A DNA stretch of 64,000 nt, from NCBI GenBank assembly GCA_900323505.1, contig OOIN01000026.1, positions 62,001-126,000 on the forward strand, in the 5' to 3' direction. The DNA is from Ustilago trichophora. Its lineage: Eukaryota > Basidiomycota > Ustilaginomycetes > Ustilaginales > Ustilaginaceae. Of this stretch, positions 1 to 11,131 are shown piece after piece (position 1 is the stretch's first letter; every line of letters begins with the position of its first letter). A program made the translations under genes and the position numbers. The notes under the pieces are model-generated. The model was not told the origin of the DNA. It did no database searches and saw only the letters and a program-made list of their open reading frames with translations.

Positions 1-3000
1 TTGGCTTGCATCGAAACGAGTCTCAAACAACCATCAGACGTCTCGGTTCTAATGGCAGCGACGCTTCCCTCGGCGCTGTCTCGAGGCCACCGACAAAGTC
101 CACCTCGACATCCCTTCCAACCCATCACGAGCTGCCAGCAGGAGCGGATGGCAAAGCAGACGACGTGCTCACGTCCATGTATCAGTCTGTCCCACTGGTG
201 AAAAGGGGATCGCAAAGCTCCTCGCGCGGTCACCACCGCACACCGTCCAGAACCAAGCGCAGGTCACTGTCATCTGGTGGTCTCTCTGACCACCATCCTC
301 CATTGCTCGGCCGCAAACCCGTCGACTACGTCTCGCAGCTTGCCGATCTTCAACCTGCCACCTTTTCGACCGCTGTAGAACAGAACCTACTTCATCAGCT
401 CAGCACGCTCGGCATGGATGTTGGACAGATGGTGCATAGTGTCGTCACGGATGCTTGCGATGCAAGTGGCGCTACATGGTGGATGCTGCTGCGTAAAGCC
501 AAGGATCGTCAAGCAGAACAACTTCCAGCAGCTTCGCCAGTCGTCGAAAGTGTCTACACCACCATCGACCACGCACCATCAGCTCTTGCTGTCGCGCAAA
601 GTGAGTCAGACCAAGCTGCTAAGCCAGCGCAACTCGAGATCCTGCCGCCAGCCGTTCCCATGAAGGATCCTGCTAGACAATCCGAGGATCGCGCTCGGTC
701 AAAGGAACGACCCAAATCGTTGTTGACAGCTTCCAGATCTGAGAACTCAGGGCTTGCAGAGGGCAGTCATCGGCGTCTTCAGACAGTCGTGTCACATGAG
801 GAGCTCGACGTATCGGCTGCGCCCACTCTACATGCCTCCGCCTCTGAGGCATTGATTGGACTTGCTTCTGCTGTACCGCGCGAATCATCAATGCCGACAT
901 CTACTTCTACGCCATCCGCGCCAGCTTTACCCTTTTCAACTCCGCCGCTTCTGAACGATCGCAGTCTGTCAAGTACGCCAGAATCTGCCAACTCATCCAG
1001 GCCCAAATCCCAGCATCGCCACACCACAGCTGCTGCAAGCCCTTCTAAACTGCATCAAGTCGCCGCCAGTCTAGTTGGCAACAGCCCGTCGTCGGACGGT
1101 CCCAAGACCCGTCGCAGCGCGCAGATCGATCGACCTCGCAGCAACTCTTTATCGGTCAAGCAATTTGCGCAAAGCGTTTTGGGTACAAAGGACAAAGGGT
1201 CAGGAACCCCGCCTCCGATGCCACCACCCGACCAAGTCATTGTTGCGGGCGAAGCTCTACCGCTAGAGCGAGCCAAAAGCCCAACAATCTTCGGTCGCCG
1301 CAACACCGTCTCGAATGTCAAGGACTCTATGGTCGGCAGGCTGTCGAATCCATCGACGCCAAAGAAGGCTACGGCCGAAGTTCTCGACAAACCGCGCAAG
1401 AGCACTGGAAAGAAGAGCATCGAGACAGACCTCGACCGTGTGAAGGTGCTCGAACGCAGCGCCGACTCTGCCGCGAGCTCTCCGTCGCGCTCTGCGCCTG
1501 GCAGTCATCCTGCCTCGGCATCGGCCGCGTCGTTTGCTGCCCCACCATCGACAAGAAGGGCGGTGCTGTACCTTCAGCATCTCAAGATTCCTTCAGCACC
1601 ATGTCTGTCACGCCACAGGGCAGCGAGAAGAGCGGCGCACGCGGCAAAGCTGGATCTTCATTCATGGCCACCGTGCGGACCTGGCTCGGTGGTGCCAACG
1701 AGAAACCAGCGAGAAAGTTCAAGGCAGGCAAGAAGAGTGCGGCGTATCGCGGCCTCGGCATTGATGATGGCACAAGCGTCGGAAAATCGCCGACCAGCAC
1801 CCTCGGTACTTCAGGGAGCATGTCTACCCTAGCAAATGGAACGCCTTCGCGAAGTCCGAGCATGCGTCGCAGATCAGCCCACTATCAGCAGACGTCGGTT
1901 GGCCGCCGTAATGGCCCTCGAAGCCCACATCTGGGTACCATGAGCCGCAGGTCCTCGAATGGCAGCTCGCACCATGCCCATCTAGACCTGCCTCCCAACA
2001 GCTTCTCACAGAGCATGAGCCGCCCCTCAAACATGAGAAGGATGAGCGCAGGCAGCATCACCCCCACAGCGACACTGTACGGCGACTATGTCAACGATCT
2101 CGGAGCTGCAGTTGCTTCTTCGCGTCAAAGCCGTCCCTCGAGCTCTCACTCTCTCGCCCATTCCAATGCTGCCCCACGCTCTGGTCTGCATGGGAAGGCC
2201 GGCTCGACGGGTAGCACAAGCTCAGTCTATCGACCGGGCCAGGCTGGCAGTGCCTATTCTACAGGCAGCGGGCGCCGACATCCGAGACCTAGTCATGACG
2301 GCACAATGGTGCGAAGGCATCGTACATACGCTTCATCTTCAGGCAGCCCAAGTCGTCGCAACTCGTTCCGTCACGATTCTAGGCCATCGTCTATCAAATC
2401 GCGAGCCTCTTCGCCGGGTCGTGCAATGACGGGCCTTAGCGAATTCGGCGCAGACGCGGAAGTTGATGGTGATGCGGGCGGCTCAGGCGCGAAAAGATCT
2501 ACTCGCAGTACTCCACGCCACTCTCTTGAGCTACGCAGTATCTCTGATGCTCGCAAACCGAGCGATACTCTGGAGACAGTGAACCCTCAGCATCACCAAG
2601 TCGTAGTAGCTCAGAGCATTTTTGTCGCGCACAAGTCGCGTTCGCCATATCGTCCGCCTTCCGCGAACCCGAACCTTCACGGTGCCCTTGCCCGTGGATC
2701 GCTACACGCAACTAGCAGAGCTGGCAGCTCCGGCGCTTCGGAGGCTTCCAGCACAGCAGTCCCGAGCAACTCGTCGGGGCTTCCGGCAACAGGAACAGGA
2801 ACGTGGCGACACTCGTGGGGCAGACCGCCGCCTTGCTGGGCGGGTCCTGTGGATCCACCACCTCCTGTCAACGAGACTGTTGGCAGGGGCGCCGGCACCG
2901 GAGAGGCCAGCAGCAAGCCCAAACTCCGAGATGTGTTTGCGCATCGGGACGATGATGACTGGACAGATGAAGACGAAGAGCCGTCTTACTCTGGAGGATT

Positions 3001-3561
3001 AGGTCAGATGGGTTCGCTCTCTTCCATGTCGAGCAATGTCAGCCGAGCTGGAGGAGCGTCGTCCTCGCCTTACGCCACTCGCAACTTTGCCGCGCTCAGC
3101 AGTGGATACTCGACCCAGAGTTCGGCAGGCTTTGGAAACCTGAGCGGCGACTCGAGCTTGAGCGCGGCGAACCCTTTCCGAGGTGCAGCGCCCTTCTCGA
3201 GCCGCTATGCAGGTGTGCGTAATATCTTCCAACCTCAAACGGGCGGACCAGGCTCTGGATTCCGATCACATCAGCCGGTCTCGCTGAGCCTGGGCAATGA
3301 GTTCGCGCCAAAGTTGTTGTCGACTACGCTGCATTCGCCGACCAAAGCTTCGCCCACGGTTGGAAGTCTCGGCAGTCTGGCCGCAGGCGCTACCACGGCC
3401 GCTGCTGGCAATATTGCGAATGCAGGTCCGACAGCATCAAAGAACGAGTCAACTCATCAGCTCCATCGCAGTTGCAAGCGCAACAAGGTGGCGGAAGTCG
3501 CATCACCGCTTCGTTCCACAAGCCCGTGCAGATCATTGAGGAGGAAGAGGAGGATGAATGA
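1..3561 (+). CDS. C-terminal part of a long Ser-rich protein, probably Kin4-like (CAMKL) protein kinase; 5' truncated, two frame breaks
   Basis: The reading frame is open at the left window edge, so the N-terminus, and any kinase domain, lies outside. Around nt 348-520 a conserved patch contains GQMVHSVVTDACDASG and WWML. I associate this patch with the C-terminal region of fungal Kin4/Kin1-type kinases (recollection of family, not proven). The rest is Ser/Pro/Arg-rich and disordered, with FMATVRTWLGG near nt 1664 and an acidic C-terminus QIIEEEEEDE ending at the TGA at 3559-3561. The frame changes twice. The first change is at the C4 run 1541-1544, where one extra C would join SFAA to PTIDKKGG. 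The second is near AAA 3439-3441, where one extra A would join TASK to ERVNSSAPS. With both restored, about 1186 residues read through without a stop. Without repair the second frame would run on to 3676 with an unconvincing hydrophobic tail. Read as a real gene with assembly indels; a pseudogene is the alternative. Confidence 0.6.
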
Positions 3562-4051
3562 TGGTTTGATCCATCCCAGCGATTGGCGAGAGTGCGCTAG
3601 AGTGCTGCACAAAAGTATATTGCTATTGCTTTGCATTTTCTTTTACCCCTTCGATCTATGCTTTATCCTTTTTTAGAACTTTTGCAATATACCCTCTCCA
3701 TATCGGTCCACACTGCACAGGTGCCAGTGTGTGGGTTTTACGAGCTGCTGTGTGTGCGACTATGAATCGCGGTCATCGTTGTTGGCGTCGTCCCAACGCG
3801 ACAGGATCGTGCTCAGCCGTGACTTGTTGCCCTGCGGCTCGAATCTCTTACAGGGCCACGTGCAGGTCTCCACCTTCCACCGGCTCCCAAGCTTCCAGCA
3901 CGACGTTTTGCAGCTTGCCTCATCTTCAACCACAGCCCACAGGATCCCACGGACACAATCACACACTCGATTTCTTACATGATCATGACTCACTTGAAAT
4001 TCCAGCAACTTGGATGTTGGTACAAATCAAGCCCGAAATGTACATTGATCT
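3562..4051. other. Intergenic, convergent 3' ends
   Basis: This stretch separates the kinase-like gene (plus) from the aldo/keto reductase (minus). It should hold both 3' untranslated regions and terminators. I see no coding signal or repeat in it. Confidence 0.6.
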
Positions 4052-5187
4052 CTACTCGCCATAAACGACCCGTCTTATGCGATCCAACTCGCCGTCCTTC
4101 CAGGTATCCTGCTTGCCTGCCTCGTCTACAGCTTTGACGGCCTCTACCATATGCTGTTCGTTGGTCGTCCCCGAAAGTACCGTCACTGTTAGACCAGGAA
4201 TATTCATGCCACTTGCCAAAAAAGCGTAAACAATCTGTTGCGGCGTCCAACCTTTTTGAATTGCCAAATCTTGGACCTCTGTCGATGACAGTAAATTCGG
4301 GTTACCTGTCAGGCTCCAGAATGGCTGGTAGACTACTGCTTGGCCGTTAGCGTTGGCGTAATCGTTAGGGGAGAGGGTAGGACTGAGTAAGGAAAGTAGA
4401 GCAACGTCATGGCCTGTAGTATAATGCCATCGATTCTGTACTACGCAAGGAGGGATGCGTGTAGTTCGAGCGATCGCTTGAAAGATATCAGGATCGTATA
4501 CGTTGGAGATACCTATTTGACGGACCAAGCCGAGCTGAACAAAAACTTCCATTGTTGCCCAAACTTTTAACGTCCTTTCCAACGTCGTCAAGGGTGAATG
4601 AAGCACGTAGCTATCGATGTACGCCTCTCCGTTTGTATCTCCATATTCGACCCCTGCATCGAGCTCTCCACTTCCATTTGCGTGATTCGCCTCGATCTTG
4701 GCTGTTACTTTATCCAGCGGTTCGAATTCCAACCATGGATGAAGGTTGCGTAAACTCGCAGCCAAAGATTTCCTCACTTGGATCTCGACAGCGTCGTCGT
4801 GTGCAAAAGGGATAAGTTCGGGGTGCGACCAATCTTGTCCGGAACGAGGGGTGAATTTGGACTGCACCCAAACGTCACGTCTGTCTAGATTCATTTCGGA
4901 TTGGGCGGTGGAGAGGGCTTGTCCGACATGGTCTTCGCGATAGTGCTTTCGCTGACCGGCGGTGTCGATTCCTCGAAAACCGTGTGTGAGTGCCAAAATG
5001 ACAAGATCGGAAGTATAGTCGCCTTTCCAAGCTGTGCCATAAAGGAGCTTGGGGATCTCGGAGAGCCGAGAACGAGCTGCTGGTGAGGAAGGGATCGCTG
5101 CACCCCCGCTGCTGCTGCTGCTGCTGCTGCAGAGGAAGAAGAGGTAGCTGCAGCAGAGGCAGATGTAGAGGCTTGGCTAGAGGACAT
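4052..5187 (-). CDS. Aldo/keto reductase (one frame break)
   Basis: An NAD(P)H-dependent oxidoreductase of the AKR superfamily, about 378 residues after repair. The four usual catalytic positions are visible: Asp in GFRGIDTAG, Tyr in RKHYRED, Lys in WVQSKFTP and His in SYVLHSP. The strand core LLYGTAWKGDYTSDLV lies just upstream in the same frame but has no ATG of its own. The only suitable ATG is at 5187, opening MSSSQASTSAS followed by a poly-Ala run encoded by GCA repeats. That start is one base out of frame with the reductase. Adding one base to the five-C run at 5103-5107 (G run on the coding strand) gives a continuous protein. Physiological substrate unknown. The poly-Ala/Ser N-terminus looks disordered. 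The gene lies downstream of and parallel to the chitin synthase gene, with its own 0.67 kb upstream region. Confidence 0.85.
5104..5131. repeat. GCA/CAG trinucleotide run in the reductase N-terminus
   Basis: Seven to eight tandem GCA codons (read on the minus strand) encode poly-Ala and adjoin the G/C homopolymer where the frame is lost. Such repeats vary in length and are prone to sequencing error. Confidence 0.8.
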
Positions 5188-5853
5188 GGTTGCGATCTGA
5201 CCAAATCCCTTTCTCCGACCAGAAGTCCAGCTGTATGTGGTAAAAGCGATTGGGACGCAAACGTAGCCGCGAGAGTGTCGCTCTAGTGAGCAGAATCCTG
5301 TTTTGCAAAGGAGAGGAGTGGTGCGCCTGACAACCAACACGGACCCTATAGCTGCGTTGAAAATGTTGGCTGATATTAAACACAATCAGCCCGCTCCAAT
5401 GTAGCAAGCTTGATCCAGTGAGATCGAAAAGAAAAGTGCTGAGCAAATGGATGCAAGATGCTAAGAAAGCCCAAGTGTGCCTGCCAACTTCTGACAAGTT
5501 CAAGGGTGCAACGCTCCGTGCACAGAACGCTTGTTTTGATATAGTGCAGTACACAGGCAGCAGACGAGTCTCTTTCCAGAGTCACATGCCGCTCAAACAT
5601 CCGCATTCCGAAATTAGACTTTTAACTTTTGCCAAGTTTTGACGTGCTCAACGCGCATCTTTGCGTTATTTGAGCTTCACTCCCCGATTCACACAGTCAA
5701 CAACACCGTGACAGCATCTCAGATCCACCTTTCCACATCAACTCAGACTCACACCAGGTAGCTGATACATAGGATCGAAACAAGAAATAATGTGCATTTT
5801 CGAAGCCAAATTGGTATCTAATTCGTCATCTGAAATAGCTTCCTTGGTCGTTT
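5188..5853. other. Intergenic: chitin synthase 3' flank and reductase promoter
   Basis: Both neighbours are on the minus strand, so this contains the terminator of the chitin synthase gene and the promoter of the reductase. No repeat or RNA gene is evident. Confidence 0.5.
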
Positions 5854-8573
5854 TTAGGTCTTACGGAAGCATCGGGTGGTATTTCGCTTAACCCAATAGA
5901 TAAGGCATCCGACAAAGCGGAAGGCAGACAGACCAAATGTAGCCCATAGGATGATTCTGAAGTAAGTCGACTGCTTGGAGCTCTGCTGACGCTCAATCTC
6001 CTTGTTGCTCAGACCCGTGTTGAGGCCGTTGACGTTTTCGATGGCCACAGTGAGTGCTCCGTTGGTGAGCAACCAGAAGGCGACGAGACGGGTACGGAAG
6101 GTCTTGTTGCTATCATCCATTGTGGGCTTTTCGACAGTCTCTTCGGGTTTAAAAGGTGCAACGGCACGCGAGACGACAGATTTAAACGTTTCGTCAATAT
6201 CGTCTTGATGTCGCTCGATTTCCTCGACGGTACCTGGCTCGGTGGATTTGTCCTTCTTGGTATCCACTGTAGGCAGCGCATCGGCCTTGTCGGAACCCTT
6301 GGTACCCCAACTGACATCGTGCAAGTTGCAAAACGCGTAGACGTTGAGAATGTTGATAAACGACGGAGCGATGAGCATGTACTGCGGAAACGAGGTGATC
6401 ATGTGCCAAGGATCCGCGTACAGAATCGATGCAATCAGATAGATACCAAACGTCGCTGCCAGCGCCGCAATCAGCACACCCGTGGTCTGATTGAACAAGG
6501 CATGCCAAAGATCTCCCGACACATCGGTATGGATCAACGCTTTAGCGTCAACCACAACGACGTAAAGATCAGATACAATCCCAAGATACCGAAAACGATA
6601 AACGAGACGATGTACGTCGCTTTCTCGCCCTTTGGCCTGTTGCCAAGCGCCAGAACAAATTGGAGACCGAGGAAAAACACATAGATCCATTTTGCCGCCT
6701 GATTGATCCAATGGAAGATGACGAGCGTCGTATGCGAGGAATCCTTGAGCAGTTCATCGGGCAAAAACTCGATGATGATCGAAAACGTAAGCCACAAGTT
6801 GGCCAGGGCAAACCAAGAAAAGAGAAGCACAATGCCATTGTATAGCGCCTGGAGGTGGAAGAAAAAGAGTCGAATGATGCCGTGATTCGACTTGTAGATG
6901 CGGAAAAAGTGGACCAGCGAGTAGATCGATGCCGCAAACGAACCGTTCAACCAACGACGTCGCTGCGAGATCAACTCGGCGGCACCTTCAGGTACATCCG
7001 TCTCACCCTTGGACGGCTTGACGTAGGTCAGAGTCCACCTGTCACCTGCTTTGGCCACCAGCTCAAAGCACAAAATACGATCCTCGGCCAAGAACATGTT
7101 TTTCGTAAAGATATCCATGCCATGCAGACCCTTCTTGCCCAACCTGTCGGCGAGCGTGTGATCACCGTGAAAGTACTGCTGCAGCGGTCTGCCCTGAATC
7201 GCACGGAATCGATAGGCGCTAAAGGCTCCTGGAAGCACGCTGACATATCCAAACGTCGACTCGAGTGGCTTGTCGAGAATGTTGGACATCTTGTACTCAA
7301 AGTTCTGCGCCGCCACCAGAGGGTTGACCAACTTGCGACCGTTTTTGATCATGGCGTGAATCTCTCCACAGGCGCCGCCGAGGTTGGCATTGTTGTAAAA
7401 GGCCTCCCAGAGGTAGTAGAGAGACTTGTGGCCGGGTTTGGTTCCGGCATCGATAAGTACGCAGAGCTCGGGCTGAAGATGGCGGCCCAGGGCATTGAAG
7501 AGCCAGCGATGGCTATTGATCTTTTTGCTGTTCTTCTGCTTGAGGCAGAAGATCATCTGGACGGGGACTAGGTTGGATGCGTCGTCTCCATGCGGTTGGA
7601 TGAGCGCAGGGGTAGGATCGACAGAGAGCTGGGTAGTGTACTCGAAGAGATGCGCAACTGTGTCCTTACCATCGACTTTTCGCTTCATGACACCATCCTG
7701 GTAGACACCTACGGTAGCAAGCAGGTCTAACACCTCTTTGTCACATGGGTCGATACCGTCAAAGATCAGACTGACGACAATTCGCTGCCAACCGGGTCTA
7801 CCTTCTTCAGCAGATCTCCTCCAGAACTTGGATGTCTTGCTCTTGCAAATATCGCGAATGTTGAGCATGACACCGTGCAGGGTACGCGCCAGCAGGATTC
7901 GGTCCTCGTTGTAGTACGTGATGGCAATCAGCAGCTCCGTGTCGCGACCGTATTGCTGAGAGGTGCGGAGACTCCAACCGTTTTCGAGGGTGAACTCGTC
8001 CGGGTCGCAGGTGGCGGCGGTGTATCGCATATGGGTGAACTCTTGCGTGCCATTACCCTGGGCCCACTTGGGTTCGACAGAGTTCTTGACGGCGGTAGGA
8101 ACGGGGTGGTCTACGATCCAGTGGCCGCGGGTGAGCTTGACCTTTTTGGTAAGACCTCGTTTAGGTGCCTGTTGACGTTTGGCCCAGGCTACCTGGCTGG
8201 CGCTGTCTTCGGGGCCAAGATCGGACGAGTAGGAGGAAGGACCCCCGTAGGGTGCAGGAGTGGGGAAGCCACTTTTATTGGGCAAGGTATAAGTGCTGTG
8301 GCCGGCTTGAGAGAAGCCGTACTTCTCATCGGCAGAATCGGTGAGAGGGATCTTGGACTCTTCATCATATGTGTACGAGCCGTGACCCTCAGAAGGACCT
8401 GGAGCGAGGGTTTGAAAGCTTGGATTTTCGCCAGAGTAGAATGGGTTCTCGGGATGCATGCTCGTCGAGCTACCATATGTGCCGATGGGGTTGGCATAGG
8501 GTACATTGGGCTGGCGCAGTGGATCGTCCTGGATCGGTTGGAAGCCGGTGAACCAGCGACGTAGAGAAGACAT
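5854..8573 (-). CDS. Chitin synthase, division 1 (class I-III type), one frame break near the C-terminus
   Basis: A membrane-embedded GT2 enzyme that polymerises N-acetylglucosamine from UDP-GlcNAc into cell-wall chitin. After repair it is about 906 residues, a normal length for the family. In order one sees a disordered N-terminus, the chitin synthase N-terminal segment ([14 protein letters not shown]), the catalytic core with [24 protein letters not shown] and the signature [10 protein letters not shown], then a cluster of C-terminal membrane segments. The first frame stops at 6534 after SLWLTLKR. The membrane region continues in another frame as [16 protein letters not shown] and on to [10 protein letters not shown]. 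One extra base in the TTT run 6541-6543 (AAA on the coding strand) turns LTLKR-stop into LTLKALIHTD. ATG at 8573 begins MSSLRRWF. No introns seen. Exact class within I-III not assigned. Confidence 0.95.
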
Positions 8574-8653
8574 GGCGAGGTGGCGTAGAATATTTCGTAA
8601 GACGTTCCAAGGTCGTAACGGCGATCACAAAGTAGCCATAGAGAAGCATTCAA

Positions 8654-8655
<2 letters not shown>

Positions 8656-8687
<32 letters not shown>
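8656..8687. repeat. (AT)16 microsatellite
   Basis: A perfect AT dinucleotide run about 85 bp upstream of the chitin synthase ATG, probably within its 5' untranslated or core promoter region. Confidence 0.95.
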
Positions 8688-8690
<3 letters not shown>

Positions 8691-9225
8691 AGAACAAGTG
8701 AAATAATCCGAGTCAGTCTCCCGTCTACCATTGCTAGTGCATATCTCGTTCCTCTCTAATATCTTCGTAGGAAAGCTTTGCGGGAACAAGACCCGCGCAA
8801 GGATCCAAAGCCACGGTACACCGGCCGTCGTGTGGGTTGCAGAGAATGAATTTTCTTAACACTTACAGAAAGCTGGTAGGACCGCTGTTGACGCTGCTGA
8901 CGCCCTGGCCGGGCCGCATTTGATAAGCGTCGTAACTCATTGTGTGCTGGGGCTGTAGACTGCGGAGATGGAATGCCGATTGTTGTGCGGTAGTGGGATG
9001 TATGATGAGTCACGGAGGTGGGTTGGTTACGGATCGGCCGTTGGAATCTTCCGTGTTTGGGAAGGATGGTGCTTGGGCCTCGTCAGCACCGAGGTGCAGT
9101 ATGCAAAGTTGACGAGGAATGGATTTGAAAATGTGGGCGGGAACTTGTCACCGTGCAGAGGATATATGAAGCACGAGGTAGGTAGCGCGGGAGAGGAAGA
9201 AGATGCCGATCGCGTCGTGAAGTGG

Positions 9226-9266
9226 GATGGTGGTGGTGGTGGTGGTAGTGGTGGTGGTAGTGGTGA
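9226..9266. repeat. GGT-rich imperfect trinucleotide repeat
   Basis: A run of GGT units interrupted by AGT in intergenic DNA. It makes the overlapping open frames look His- or Gly-rich. Confidence 0.85.
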
Positions 9267-10540
9267 TGAGAGTCGACGAGGAACAATTTCAAGAGTGAAG
9301 GAGAGATGGTTGTTGATGAATGTCGAGCTGGAGGAGGAACATTGACGGCGGACTCGCTTTTGGCAGGTGGAATCCCGATGAGCAGCAAACCTGTCGATGA
9401 GTGCATTGACTGTGAGTGGTTAGCAGTGACAGTTGTCTTGTGTTGGACTCTCAGACACAAAGCGTTCGGCAGGTGTGTGATTGGGGACGGCTTCTCTCTC
9501 CAAGGCGGAAAGGAAGTCACAGAGTGTATGCATTGATTGTTGAGATCATGCAGGGAGTCTATTGCGTAGGAAGCAGGAAGCTTGCCAAGTTGGCCAAGGA
9601 GCGCCGCCACGCATTGTTCCATCAACAACAACCACACCAAAAAAACCACTTTGACAGCGTGGTAAGCCGGCCGTCGATCTGAAACCAACAGCTGGAGTCC
9701 TTGGGAATCGATGCATCGCGTGTGCTTTCGCCCCTTACCTCCCTGCCTGCCTGGCTGGCTGCCTGCCTCCCACTCTTGTGCTCTGTTTGTCTCGCTTTGT
9801 GTTGCTTCGCACGGCCTGTTCATGTGTGTATGATTCGCATGCGATCCCGTCGCAACCTTGTGATACAAAGCTTTACAACGAGGCGCACAACAACCAACAG
9901 ATCCTCCACTGCGCCCACAGTACAGCAACACAAAGTTGGTCGCCGAAAAAAATCAACGTCAACCACAAGACAGACACACACACAGAGATCGAGAGTGTGT
10001 GAGTAAAGCGGAATTTGAAATCGGCCTCTATTTTCTGCTATTTCCTCCAAAGCTCGGCTGCTGTCGGCGAGCAAAGTAAAAATAAAGTAAAATTGAAACG
10101 AGCACAAGGCTGAGTGGAAAATCACTCTAGAGACAGGGGGCCCAAGCGAGACACCCTCAAATCTGTGCTCCCCTCTGTGGTAGAGCATACTTCGATACGT
10201 TAGGCGAAGAGCTGATGTGCATCATCAGACGGCGGCCAGTATCAAGATGTTTACTTCTACTGCATTGTAAAAGTCTCAACATGATTGACCGACCGGCATC
10301 ATGGCACGTCGGACGAGGTATCTCAACTCCCACCTCACCTATCGAAACTAGCATCGTACTCTTACAGCAACATCCATCAACTACGCAGCATGCGTATGTC
10401 GAACACCAATCCGATCCTATCTCATTTTTCTCTCCCCCAATCTCACACAATGTCAAGAAAGTCATGAGAAATGAGAAGCGGGGGAACGATGTTGGCGGCG
10501 TAGCATGAATGCCGAGGTGAGCAAAAGTGCGCGCGTTATT

Positions 10541-10556
10541 CTGTACTGTACTGTAC
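10541..10556. repeat. ACTGT pentamer repeat
   Basis: Three tandem CTGTA units in intergenic DNA. One of the dispersed ACTGT/ACAGT sites described in the findings. Confidence 0.85.
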
Positions 10557-10900
10557 ATGACTTTTCATGCAGCCAATTGACTCTCAATCATCTGCCATTG
10601 AGACCACACAACCAAGATGGAAATGTGGTTCGGAAATAGCCGCCAAAATTTCAATTTGGTTGGCTTCACGCCGAATGTTGGCAAAATTCTTTCCACACGC
10701 CGCCCAAGTTACAAGGCTGTGCTTTCCCGTTCCAGTCTTTGCACACATGTGGCTTTCCCACCCACCGCCTTCCTTATAGGTTGCTACGGCACACCTGCAT
10801 TGCACGCATGCTGACGCCAGATATGTGCTCAAGGTGATACAATAGCTAGCCGAAAACGGCTGAGAAAGCGCAGTTGGCGACTGGTTCCAATTCCAACTAG

Positions 10901-10916
10901 TGTACTGTACAGTACA
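10901..10916. repeat. Perfect 16-bp palindrome of ACTGT/ACAGT type
   Basis: The sequence TGTACTGTACAGTACA is identical to its own reverse complement. It lies about 215 bp beyond the 3' end of the TBC gene. Confidence 0.9.
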
Positions 10917-11131
10917 GGCTGTTTGTGCTTGAAGCCTTGGATCGGGTCGGATTCCGAGCCCTCCCCACACCACGCATTTCCGAGGGCATCTAGGTACCTA
11001 CATCGAAACACTATTCGCTCAAATGACCGCTGCTCTTCCAGATCGTACGATTGAACCTCACACTACCAGTAAGAAGACATCTCCAAGAGAAAGCGTGTCT
11101 TATTTGACAATGTATCGTGCAAAAGTATACC

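Larger units (their letters stand above)
8574..11131. other. Long intergenic region upstream of the chitin synthase
   Basis: About 2.5 kb with only low-complexity open frames. It contains an AT microsatellite (8656-8687), a GGT-rich stretch (9226-9266) and two ACTGT-type motifs (10541-10556 and 10901-10916). It should hold the chitin synthase promoter and the 3' end of the TBC gene. I see no supported gene. Confidence 0.5.

Noticed and set aside
6534..6545. Programmed ribosomal frameshift in the chitin synthase gene
   Set aside because: No slippery heptamer with a downstream structure is visible. The same type of one-base loss occurs in five other genes, so a sequence error is more economical.
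9083..9931. 282-codon open frame, minus strand, upstream of the chitin synthase gene
   Set aside because: Its composition follows the GGT/CAC repeat and other low-complexity DNA, and no domain or plausible start context is visible.
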